Positions 1 to 9,336 of a stretch of 64,000 bases of DNA are shown here, one piece after another; position 1 is the stretch's first letter; every line of letters starts with the position of its first letter. The position numbers and the translations under genes are program-made. The notes below the pieces were generated by a model. That model did no database searches. It saw only the letters and a program-made list of their open reading frames with translations, and was not told the origin of the DNA. This DNA is from Actinostola sp. cb2023 (Eukaryota > Cnidaria > Anthozoa > Actiniaria > Actinostolidae). The DNA lies in assembly GCA_033675265.1 (NCBI GenBank), contig JAUJYZ010000280.1, positions 556,501-620,500 of the forward strand, in the 5' to 3' direction.

Positions 1-745
1 TGCTAGCCTGATTTTCAGACGGTTCATGTGTCATACTACACTGTATGTCACTTCCTAGCTCCCCTTCCAGTTCCAGTTTATTTTGCACTATTCCGGACAG
101 TGATATTAAGGCCGTGTTGTATCGGTGGATATAGATATAGATACTCGCCTTCGGCTCGTATCTATATACCCGATACAACACGGCATTACAATTTAGTCGA
201 GACAAAGGGAAGAAGAAAAGAGAATAAAGAACAAGAGAGAAAACAAAGATTAAGAGAATATATACATGGGGAGGAAGCGATAGCGTATGACAGCCGACCT
301 TCGTTCCCCTTGAGCTATCGTTGCTATCAAAGACGAATTATGTTATATGCTTCACTTATTATGTTGTCGGCTGTAACTACTAAGTCACACAAAACACTTC
401 TTGGCCTGATTTTGCTCGACATCGACTCTGAGTTTCACAAAAACAGGTTTATTTTGTACGTTTTTGTCTATCATACCGTATATACTGAAAGTTCGAGGCA
501 TGATTATAACTGATTTAATATAAATTACCTTGTCCGTGCATGAACAAACTGCTTTCCATCATGCATACTTAGTATTTCCAATAGTATACAATATATATAT
601 CTAAAAAATATTGGAAAAAGTCTCAACTTTGAACAGTATATTTTCAGATTCGGATACAAAAATTATAAAAGAGCTCGAGTACGTCTTTGTGTACCTTTGA
701 ATAGGCTTCTGCCAATTTCTTGAAATTTGTAGCTATTTACATTAG
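1..745 (+). repeat. Left copy of a direct repeat flanking the SIDT pseudogene
   Basis: This stretch is repeated in the same orientation at about 3988-5420. Shared landmarks are GATTTTCAGACGGTTCATGT, the stretch around ACAATTTAGTCGAGACAAA, and the stretch around AAAATTATAAAAGAGCTCGAG. The copy runs off the left edge of the window. It is interrupted at 110-184 by a foldback, while the right copy is interrupted at the same point by a different element. The likeliest explanation is a tandem duplication of the SIDT locus with a period near 4 kb. A terminal repeat of a larger element is the alternative. The open frame at 28-513 on the plus strand runs through the foldback, resembles nothing I recognise and is not called as a gene. 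Confidence 0.75.
110..184. mobile_element. 75-bp foldback, GCCGTGTTGTAT family
   Basis: The stretch is an almost perfect hairpin. It begins GGCCGTGTTGTATCG, ends CGATACAACACGGC, and has a loop reading ACTCGCCTTCGGCTCGT. A second member with the same ends and the same loop lies at 51296-51360, and a one-ended relic (GATACAACACGGCC) lies near 52643. Target-site duplication is unclear. There is no coding capacity. The superfamily is unassigned. Confidence 0.7.
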
Positions 746-1247
746 TCTGAGCCGTTGCCATTGGATACCATATCCTTTTAGTAAACGAGTCACCCAAGGC
801 ATTTTGAATTACCATTATACTATAGCATAACCCCTGAGACAAAGAGTTGACCTTCTCTCATGGAATCATACCGGGGCACAAATGATGTAAGTAATTAGTA
901 AAAATTGATTTCCGGAATTTCGCGGAATCCTCATACTGTGACGTCAGGAGGGAGAAGGGGAAAGGGAGGGGGGATGGGGTGGGGAAAACACCTGTTACTC
1001 GGGCTTCCTATAGAAATTTTGTTTCATAGTTCTCTTTTTTCCGTCATCGCTAATTTGGTTGCTGATTAATTATGAAAGGCTAATCACTTCTAACAGAATA
1101 TCTGGTGAATGGTGATTTAGAGATTTTTCTAAAGCAATTATTTCATGACTGCAATGCTAATTAATGTAATTTATGTCGCGTACAGTGTTTTGTTTTGTTC
1201 AGTGCCATATAACCACATAAATACACTAAATACTTTTCTCTGATTAG
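746..1247. other. Upstream region without recognisable gene
   Basis: No gene was seen. The stretch holds a G-rich purine tract at about 945-985 and AT-rich sequence. TTCTCTGATTAG, ending at 1247, would serve as a splice acceptor for the SIDT-like exon that follows. No TATA box or start site can be defended. Confidence 0.4.
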
Positions 1248-3548
1248 GTTCCTTGCATGTCATTGTTTATGGTTCCAATCTGGCCAAAAGTGTTGCTCGT
1301 CTAGATATGACCAACCAAACCTTGGTTATGAGAACATTCGTTGTTTGAAAAGGATGCACCCAAAATATGTCATCATTTCTGGCACGCCTTCTTTGAGATT
1401 TACAGTCCGCATCTCGTTTATTCGAAAGCCGATGATCTTGGATTTGACTAAGGGATACAATGCCGAGTATAATGGCTCAGTATTACTCTCCATCTTGCTT
1501 CGTAAAGGAATTCCAAAAGCACAGATGGACATTACCGTTACGTCCAATGACAATGGAGATGCAGTCCTCAGGGTTTCGTCAGACTGTGATCAAGGTGAAA
1601 AGCTTAACGTAATCGATCGTAACAAGCCCACAATATCAATGACGTTTGAAAAACAAGGAAGAATTACGGTGTCCAAAGTATCTCGTCCTGCGCTAAGTGC
1701 ATCAAAGGCGTTGTTTATTGGTGTTCTGATCGATCCACAAATGAAGGACAATCTGAAATACAAAACGTTTGCCATCAGCATAAAGACTTCGTTTCGTTAT
1801 GATTACCTCAGGCCCATTGGTTATATGGTGCTATGTTCCATCAGTTCTGGGTTGATAGTGGCAGTCTGGGCATGGTTCTGGTTCCTAGAGCCGTTTACTT
1901 TAGAGACATCAGAGTGTTCTGACTCACACTCGACATCGTCACACTATTCTATAGTTACACAACTGATTACTATTACCTCAACACCAGAAGACACCAACAG
2001 GAGAGAGAGCTCCACAGAGCGTTCTGTTACCAGGACTATCAGACCGCAGCCTGGAGAGGCCCTTAGGAGGGTAGTCGGAGGTCACTGGTGTGGTAATGAA
2101 CCGAGACCATTCTCCTACATTACTTGTATTGTCGGATTCGTTCTTTGTGTCGGTGCCATCACCCAGTTCGTTTATGTCAACTGGGAAATTATGATCGAGC
2201 ATGGCAACAGAGACAAATGCTTTTACAATGACTTTTGTTACCGTGTAAGTCCCTTCCATGACATACCTTTCAACCTGATGATTAGCAATATACCATATAT
2301 TATCCATGGGATGATCCTAGCCTGCGTAGCAAGCGTTTTTTAGGCCGCGCGGAAGGGTTTTCGTTTTTTGGCAGCGCGAAAGTTGGGACGAGAGCAAAAA
2401 GGGGAAGGAGGGGGAGGGCGGCCAAAAAACGAAAACCCTTCCGCGCGGCCTAAAAAACGCTTGCTACGCAGGCTAGGATGATCCTTGCACTGGTTGTCTT
2501 GTGTATGGAAACGCACCTCTACGTCAAGGCCATCGACAAAGCGGCGCAACTTGATCCTGACCATCTGAACGAAACTAATTCAGGATGCAGAGCGGAGACA
2601 TTACCTGCACATATGCTAGTCTGCAGCAGCATAAACGATCATCTCCCAGAACTATCAGTGCCAATGTTTAACTGTGGCGGAAACTATCGAAGGAAACTTT
2701 TTGCATATACGAGGAAGTACAGTTTTTCTGTGGGGTACGCTTTTGCCTGGGCTCTTATCTTTGAAGGGCTCTTTTCTATGACATACCACCTCTGCCCGTC
2801 TCGGTCTACCTTCCAATTTGATACAGCCTTCATGTTTGTTATCGCTGGGTTGATAATCGTTTTGCTGTTCAACGGTTTGTCTGTGGAAAAATGTCAGGCA
2901 AAGGATGGTTCATCACGACCCATAACAGATACCTCTTTCTACCTATTTGTCATCGTCCCACTCTATGTCTTCAACTACCTTGGATCTGTGTATAATCAAG
3001 ACGAGACAAGCATATTCTTTGATGTCTTCTTCATTGGTTTGATGGTTGTTTGGTACTGGTACTTGGTAATGCTTGTCTGGGCAATAAATAAACTAGGAAT
3101 TACATCGTTTTCCAGCTGTAAGGTCAAGATATTTTTTCTTTGTGTTACCATATTCTGCAATGGTATTATCGTGCCGGCAGTCTTGCACGACGATTTTTCC
3201 CAGTTATTTCTGGTTTCCTGCAGCATTGCCGCCATGGCGACCATCTTGGGTAAAATTGTCATCAAAATATGCGATAAAAAATCGTCGACCTGCCGTTCGA
3301 AATGTCGCCTGGTAGTCCTGGTAATACAGATTGCGTACTTGCCTGCAGCCATGGTAGTGATGGTGGGCGCCTTGTACGTGTTTTTTAAATTACCAACGAC
3401 GACGAAGACGGACCCTCCAGCTCAGTCACGAAACTTGAACCAAGAATGTGCACTGTATGGATTTTACGATTATCATGATATTTGACATTTCCTATCGTCG
3501 TTGGCGTTGTTAATGGGGGTATTTCCTCTCATGTACATTGGTATATAA
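1248..3548 (+). pseudogene. SID-1/SIDT family transmembrane protein, disrupted copy
   Basis: SIDT proteins are multi-pass membrane proteins of the CREST hydrolase-like superfamily, linked to dsRNA or cholesterol uptake. After an N-terminal ectodomain-like part, TM1 lies near 1800-1890. A Cys-rich loop with FYNDFC follows, then FNLMISNIPYIIHG, which matches the family FNNxLSNLGYxxxG segment. Next come EGLFSMTYHLCPS and TFQFDTAFMFVIAGL, which match family EGxxSxxYHxCP and FQFDTxFMxxIAGL. The C-terminal FYDYHDI is followed by TGA at 3483-3485, where the family has Trp (HDxWHF). The old frame then continues HFLSSLALLMGVFPLMYIGI to TAA at 3546-3548. The 158-bp element at 2318-2475 plus its 9-bp TSD (167 bp) also shifts the frame. 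A third break is possible near 1344, where a frame open from 1248 ends and the main frame begins. About 2 kb is intronless, suggesting either a large exon or a retrocopy. Family assignment is firm; pseudogene status is likely. Confidence 0.85.
2318..2475. mobile_element. Foldback transposon (TAGCCTGC family) inside SIDT
   Basis: TIRs of about 60 bp begin TAGCCTGCGTAGCAAGCG and end with its complement. The centre is purine/G-rich. The element is flanked by perfect 9-bp direct repeats GGATGATCC at 2309-2317 and 2476-2484. Removing the element with one repeat joins the two SIDT frames exactly, so the insertion hit a formerly continuous coding exon. It has no ORF. A 9-bp TSD suggests a Mutator-like (MULE) mobiliser, which is an inference. 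Confidence 0.92.
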
Positions 3549-3587
3549 CGATCGGTGACTTTCGCGCACAGCGATTGGTCCGGCCAG

Positions 3588-3738
3588 GTCCCGCGGTTGC
3601 ACGAAAGGTGAATAGCGCTATCCACCGGATAAGTCCTAACCAACGGATGCATTTTTTTGGATAACTCCATCAGTTTTATCCGTTGGATAAGAGTTATCCG
3701 GTGGATAGCGCTATTCACCTTTCGTGCAACCGCGGGAC
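3588..3738. mobile_element. 151-bp foldback repeat downstream of SIDT
   Basis: Terminal inverted repeats of about 58 bp start GTCCCGCGGTTGCACGAAAG and continue through GAATAGCGCTATCCACCGGA. The short centre is itself partly inverted (CCAACGGATG / TCCGTTGGAT). I recognise this repeat type as abundant in anthozoan genomes, from memory only. No convincing TSD is visible. Confidence 0.8.
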
Positions 3739-3987
3739 AGATGAATAAATGACGTCATCATTCAACGCATTCCCTTTTCTAAATCGTTGATGAAAATAAT
3801 GGAGTCAGCGCTAGAGTCAGCACGGTTTTTATCACATACGAGCTAGGCAACATAGTACCGGTAAGACAATAGACTTGCTCCAAGTCTCGTTCGATTTCCC
3901 CCGCGAAATACGCTGTTTGGGCTTCCTGTGTTTGCTTGGGCTTCCTGTGGTGGAAGGAGGGGAGAAGCAGCGAACGAGACAACTACC

Positions 3988-5420
3988 ATGTATGCTAACC
4001 TGATTTTCAGACGGTTCATGTGTCATACACTGCCGCTTCCTAGCTCCCCGTCCAGTTTCAGTTTATTGTGCACTATTCAGACAGTGATATTAAAGGGGCA
4101 CTGTCAGCCGGTGAGTCTGCGCAGTAACGACCTTTTTTTCCTAACTGATTAGCATATGCTTACATTCGTTTGTTGACAGTGATTTACGGCGAGGATATTT
4201 TTGTAAATTGCTAAAAAATGGTTGTCGTTTGCGAAATATAAGGTTCAAATCGAAGTAACGATAGTTATAGAAGGTCATAGAAGGCTATCCAGACTCTTTG
4301 TTGAAGTATCGATGACGGTTTCTGATGATAAATCATAAATTTGTACTAGATATTGACTGACTTCAACTTGCTTTTATTCATAGACAAGTGACCCGTGTAA
4401 TTCAGTGCCAAATAACATACTCAGGAGTGAATACAAAGAAAACGAAAACTCCAGGCTGTTCATGCAAACTGCAAAGATTTATTTCTCCGATTTGTGCAGT
4501 ATCGACTAGTCAAATAATCAAATAAAGCCCGAATTACGACCGATGCTCGATCGTGATGTTCAAAGCGACACTGTTATTTTGCTGCTACAAGTAACCCGGG
4601 AAGTAAGCTTACAACAGCGAGGAAAGGGACAGATAACTGATCAGACCTATCAAGTCTAAAGTAATACAATAGCAAAAGTTCTATAGTAGTCGGGACATGT
4701 TTGCATTCAGTACAAATATTTTAATTTATAGACTTGTAAGTTCTTTCTTTGAGAACATAATAATTCGAGTGAAGTCAGTTTGGTGTCAAACGTTCGGCTT
4801 ACTTTCCTACCTCCTTTGAACCCTCCAGAGCTAGATGTCTAGCGAACTCAGAATCTGTGTAATAACCGTATTCTATCTTCCCAGTAAACGGCTAACATGT
4901 ATAAGCTTGTCGCTTGAATACATTCGTTGTCAACCACTACCTTGCCGGCGGGCGCCATGAGAGAAGCCATCGTTCTCGCCGATTAAAAAAAACCGTATAA
5001 ATTTGGACTTCAAACCAAAAATAACTACTTGAAAATAGTGAAGTCTGATCCTTTCAATGGTTGAGTAGCTTTGATGAGATGAGTCTAGGTTTACACTAAA
5101 TAACAATCAGTCTAAATAACTGAACAAGTATAATCTTCTAGAGTACAATGATGTTGTAAATATTTACAGATGAAGTTGATGGCTGTCTGCCTCTCAGGAC
5201 TTTGAAAAACTTGGCCAAATTTTTCAAATTAGATACTCGGCCCAGGCCTCCGGTCGCACGGTGACAGTGCCCCTTTAATTACAATTTAGTCGAGACAAAA
5301 GGAAGAAGAAAAGAGAAGAAAGAACAGTATATTTTCAGTTTCGGATACAAAAATTATAAAAGAGCTCGAGGTCTTTTTGTACCTTTAGGTGCTGCCAATT
5401 TCTTGGAATTTCATAAACAT
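3988..5420 (+). repeat. Right copy of the SIDT-flanking direct repeat
   Basis: This copy matches 1-745 on both sides of the insert at 4094-5274. The left part is 3988-4093 and the right part is 5275-5420. Divergence is modest, with substitutions and small indels. See the left copy for the shared landmarks. Confidence 0.75.
4094..5274. mobile_element. 1.18-kb non-autonomous TTAA-target DNA transposon
   Basis: The ends read AGGGGCACTGTCA... and ...TGACAGTGCCCCT, flanked by TTAA at 4090-4093 and 5275-5278. No ORF longer than about 60 codons lies inside. Comparison with the other direct-repeat copy shows it entered a GATATTAATTAC site. A TTAA target and AGGGG ends fit Kolobok, or less well piggyBac. 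The superfamily is inferred, since no transposase is present. Confidence 0.82.
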
Positions 5421-5444
5421 TCTGTTAAGCTTAACGTAAAGTTT

Positions 5445-5588
5445 AGAGTGCAATTTAGAAAAGCTTGAAAACTAAATAACTAATTAGTACTAAATAGCAC
5501 TAATGAGTTCAATAGAAAACAATAGAAATAGCACTATTTAGTACTATTTAAAGTTAGTACTATTTCACGCTTTTCTAAATAGCACTCT
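5445..5588. repeat. Imperfect foldback rich in TTAGTACTA
   Basis: An inverted repeat has arms AGAGTGCAATTTAGAAAAGC and GCTTTTCTAAATAGCACTCT. The interior repeats AGTACTAAATAGCACTA on both strands. It is probably a small degenerate MITE. No TSD was established. Confidence 0.6.
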
Positions 5589-5642
5589 ACTTATTTTGTT
5601 CAGTATATATAAAGTATTGAGTGCGGTCTTCTATGACAACTG

Positions 5643-5749
5643 TACATTAATACCACAATCATTTGCGTGCATAAACCAACATGGCGGCTGTATATTAATA
5701 CCACAATCCTTTGCGCGCATAAACCAACATGGCGGCTGTACATTAATAC
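5643..5749 (+). repeat. 48-bp minisatellite, left block
   Basis: About 2.2 copies are present of a 48-bp unit containing ACCACAATCCTTTGCGCGCA, then TAAACCAACATGGCGGCTG. It is the same unit and orientation as the block at 6449-6829. The two were one array before the foldback at 5750-6448 entered. AACATGGCGGC matches the consensus of the zinc-finger factor YY1 (AAnATGGCGGC); function is not shown. Confidence 0.88.
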
Positions 5750-6448
5750 CTCAAGCATGTTAAGGCCAGGACTATCACCAAAACGAGGAAAGTATTATTT
5801 TATTTCACTGTTGTCTTCTATTTTGCTGAAACGCCACCAAACTTTGCAGAGTTAATCAACTCCACAATATTCAGATTTTGGATTAACACTTTTTCGGATA
5901 AAGTGGTCACGTGACCTCCAGCCTCACTTCTATGTTGATTCAAACTTTGAATTAAAATGGGCCAATGGGTAATTCATGTACAGAAATAGTTATACATAGA
6001 TTTTGTTTCTATGTATCAGAGGTATCAAAATCTGCCCTCATTGCTGGGTCAATGATATGCATTAAGGAGCTATTTGCTTCAATCTGATTGAATAATCAAG
6101 ACACGTGACCTATTTTCGAAAATAACTCCTTTATGAACATTAGTTTCCCAGCGATGAGGGCAGATTTGTATACCTCTGATATATTGACACAAAATCTATG
6201 TATAACTATTTCTGTACATGAAATACCCATTGGCCCATTTTAATTCAAAGTTTGACCAAACATAGAAGTGAGGCTGGAGGTCACGTGACCACTTTAACAA
6301 AAAGGCGGGTATTGCAAAATCTGAATATTGTGGAGTTAATTAACTCTGCAAAGTTTGGTGGAGTTTTTCAACAAAACAGGAAGACAACAGCGAAATAAAA
6401 TAGCCTTAGCCTCGTTTTGGTGATAGTCCTGGCCTTAACATGCTTGAG
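5750..6448. mobile_element. 699-bp foldback element inserted in the minisatellite
   Basis: Long inverted arms start CTCAAGCATGTTAAGGCCAG at the left and end with its complement at 6448. Similarity continues inward through the arms, including GGTCACGTGACC, to a centre near 6090 with a smaller hairpin (AGGAGCTATTT / AAATAACTCCT). There is no ORF. The flanks are broken minisatellite units (ATTAATAC on the left, ACCACAATCC on the right), leaving at most a 2-3-bp TSD. The superfamily is unknown. Confidence 0.82.
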
Positions 6449-6829
6449 ACCACAATCCTCTACGGGCATAAACCAACATGGCGGCTGTACATTAATACCA
6501 CAATCTTCTACGGGCATAAACCAACATGGCGGCTGTACATTAATACCACAATCCTTTGCGCGCATAAACCAACATGGCGGCTGTACATTAATACCACAAT
6601 CCTTTGCGCGCATAAACCAACATGGCGACTGTACATTAATACCACAATCCTCTACGGGCATAAACCAACATGGCGGCTTTACATTAATACCACAATCCTC
6701 TACGGGCATAAACCAACATGGCGGCTGTACATTAATACCACAATCCTTTGCGCGCATAAACCAACATGGCGGCTGTACATTAATACCACAATCCTTTGCG
6801 CGCATAAACCAACGTACCTCGTAGACACT
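6449..6829 (+). repeat. 48-bp minisatellite, right block (about 8 copies)
   Basis: The 48-bp units alternate between CCTTTGCGCGCATAAACC and CCTCTACGGGCATAAACC forms, each followed by AACATGGCGGC. The unit is exactly 16 codons, which explains why long open frames with a 16-residue period exist on both strands. These are not genes. Related single units occur at 12955-12995 and 25245-25300. Confidence 0.92.
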
Positions 6830-6839
6830 TCAGAATAGA

Positions 6840-8239
6840 ACGTTTTGTAAATGGTTACCAGTACAGATCCAAAAATACATTTATTGTATATATCATGTTT
6901 AGTTTATTATTGTTTCAATGGGTTTACATTGGTGCTGTGCCATGTAGATGAATTTAATATTTCTTTACATTTTCGTTATACATTTTGTTAGAAATACGTC
7001 ACTAAAATAGTTATTATAGAGTTACCGGTCTGTAGTGGCAAATGATCAGATGGAAGACTGGGTTCGAGTGTTTTGATTGGCTGAATTAGTTGCAAGTTTT
7101 TCAATGTGTTTGCCCTCGATGAAAGACTAGTGGAAATATCACTTGAATGGATTCAGTGTTCTTTCTCCAGCACATTCAATAGGCAATACAGTTTTTAAAT
7201 TGGAGATAATATTGTCAGTCAAAATTTAGAACTGTTAATGGTTATAACACTCCGTCGTATCCAGTCTCCCAATGTATTTGCCGCAGACCGGGAGTTACCG
7301 TATGATAATGATCATTGAATTCAGAAACCTGTTAGATCAGAAGGTGCTATAAGCTGTTGTCTTTGGTACTATTAAAATGGTGAATGTATAAGCTACATAT
7401 ATTGTTGTTTTAGAATTGGTACCACATGGGAATTATGTTAAACATTGACGACCATCCCGTCACCTTATATGGGGGTCCCCTCCTCAAATACCTCGATCCT
7501 CGCATCCTTGTCTTGTATGCGCTACGAAGCACACGTCAGAATCACTTGGGAGTCATCAACTTCAAAATGATTTTTGCCACTTGCCTTGCAAAACAATGAG
7601 AGTTCCTAACTGATTTCTATTTTAAAGTTGGGCTAATCAGTTGATCGTACTTTTGTCTCTGTGTGTAGGACACTGACCAATTATTGAGAATAAACTAGTA
7701 CGTGCTGAAGGTCTGCTGCGTTTGCATGCAAACGTGCTTCAGGGTTCTGTCAGCGATAGCTTAATGACTTCCTCTGAAAAGCGTTTTAGTGCATCAGAGT
7801 AGACTTAGTATGACTGTGGAAAAACATACGTGCCAGGCTGTTTGTGACGTGCCGCGGCGTATGCCATGTCTTACGTGTCCGTGCCATACTCCAATCTGCA
7901 TCCATTTAATAGTTTTAAAAACCGGAAGGACTACATCGAATGCTTACAATATCAATGTTGTGAACTTTTGGTCGTGCAGTCTAGCCCGTTACGCAGCTTA
8001 GCCTGTCACGCAGTCTAGCCTGTCACGCAATCTAGCCAGTCACGCAATCTAGCCAGCCAAGCAGTTTAGGGACGCTGTCGGCAGGGGACTGGGCCGTAGG
8101 GAAGGCTAATCACCGCACAACAATATTTTGGTGTCGAGTGAAAATTTTGGTGCAGTTCTTGTGGGATTTTGAATGAATTCTACACAATTCCAAACGAGTC
8201 CTTCCGTTGCCATGACTACCGAATGTTGGTGTATTATAC
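6840..8239. other. Intergenic stretch with a 17-bp tandem repeat
   Basis: No gene was recognised. At about 7975-8062 there are about five copies of a 17-bp unit, CACGCARTCTAGCCWGT. Otherwise the sequence is unique and AT-rich. No element boundary could be set. Confidence 0.55.
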
Positions 8240-8830
8240 TATACTACGGTATTCTTCGTTTGCAATCACGTGGTGAAATATTATTTCCTTAACCAACTAA
8301 AATAAAAAGCTTATGAGCTTGTCGAGCAATTAAAAGAACACCTCTGAGCCAAATTTTGGAGCAGAAGAGCATTTATTTACCGAGTTATGGACGAACGAAG
8401 TTTCCAAATATTTGGTGTAAATGTATGGTGGCGCCATGTTGGAGGATAAGTGTTATCTTCCAACATGGCGGCCAAGATTTCAAAAATTAATTTCAAGCTT
8501 AGAATTGATATACATCACTTACTTTCACTATAAATAGAACTTCTAAACGTTTATAAAACTAAAAACATTTCATTTGGTACAAATTTGTTGTTTTCCACGA
8601 CTTTTCAGAGACGTGACTAGCGTTTAATAATTAGAGTTGCGTGACACAATTCAAACTTCTACAACTCGCGCACAAAACATCGAGCCGATCTGAAACTTTC
8701 TACAATAATTCATAGCACAATTCTCTAAAACACTGCAAAGAATCAAGTTGATAGGATTCATAACTAAATTTTAGCTTTTAAAATTTTGTGTATGTGACGT
8801 CAATTGAAAACGAAGAATACTATATATGGA
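8240..8830. repeat. Probable foldback element with inner ATGGCGGC hairpin
   Basis: Weak terminal inverted repeats are seen: GTATTCTTCGTTTGCAAT near 8250 and its complement near 8805. Inside, 8428-8473 is a clear hairpin built from GGCGCCATGTTGGA and TCCAACATGGCGGC. No ORF or TSD was established. The outer boundaries are approximate. Confidence 0.45.
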
Positions 8831-8902
8831 AAAAACTTGAGAAGTAGCAAAAGCCGTGTACGAATATCCTGCCAGAAAACGTTGGATCTAATGTATAGAT
8901 CT

Positions 8903-8996
8903 AGTAGTCCAAGGACTCAGCAAAGACCAAAACAATGTATATAGTTACCAAAAAATATATACGTTGTTTTGGTCTTTGCTGAGTCCTTGGACTACT
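8903..8996. mobile_element. 94-bp foldback (AGTAGTCCAAGGACTCAG)
   Basis: A near-perfect inverted repeat has arms AGTAGTCCAAGGACTCAGCA... of about 37 bp and an AT-rich loop. It is a typical short MITE. There is no TSD call and no coding potential. Confidence 0.8.
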
Positions 8997-9047
8997 TGCT
9001 TCTATATATGGAACCAGTTGTCCAGATGTTATGGCTTAGTGATGTTT

Positions 9048-9233
9048 ATAGAGCATATTTCGTATGACTGTGTAAAACCCACGGCGCACGGTCACGGCAC
9101 GGTCACGGCACGGTCACGGCACGGTCACGACACGGTAACGGTACGAATTCATTCGAAATCCTAAATCATCACGGTCACGGCACGGCACGGACGTGCTGTA
9201 AGTTTTTCACAGTCATACGAAATCTGCTCTATG
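9048..9233. mobile_element. Foldback with internal CACGGT tandem repeats
   Basis: The TIRs ATAGAGCATATTTCGTATGA and the complementary end TCATACGAAATCTGCTCTAT enclose short tandem repeats of CACGGCACGGT. An element with similar CCGTGACCGTG subrepeats lies at 35259-35439. The GPCR gene begins about 100 bp further right, on the other strand. Confidence 0.78.
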
Positions 9234-9336
9234 AACAGTACTAGTGGATATAAATATGTCACGGTGGAGCTATATTTCCCTTTCTAAAACATCAGAGACC
9301 TAAGGGTATCTTGAAATCGAGGCTCTGGGGGGCAAC

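Noticed and set aside
4235..4260. tRNA-like B box (GGTTCAAATCG) near 4243, and similar near 59142
   Set aside because: No A box or cloverleaf could be built around either.
6368..6838. Frames with a 16-residue period on both strands
   Set aside because: The 48-bp minisatellite is an exact multiple of 3; there is no signal peptide, start context or domain.
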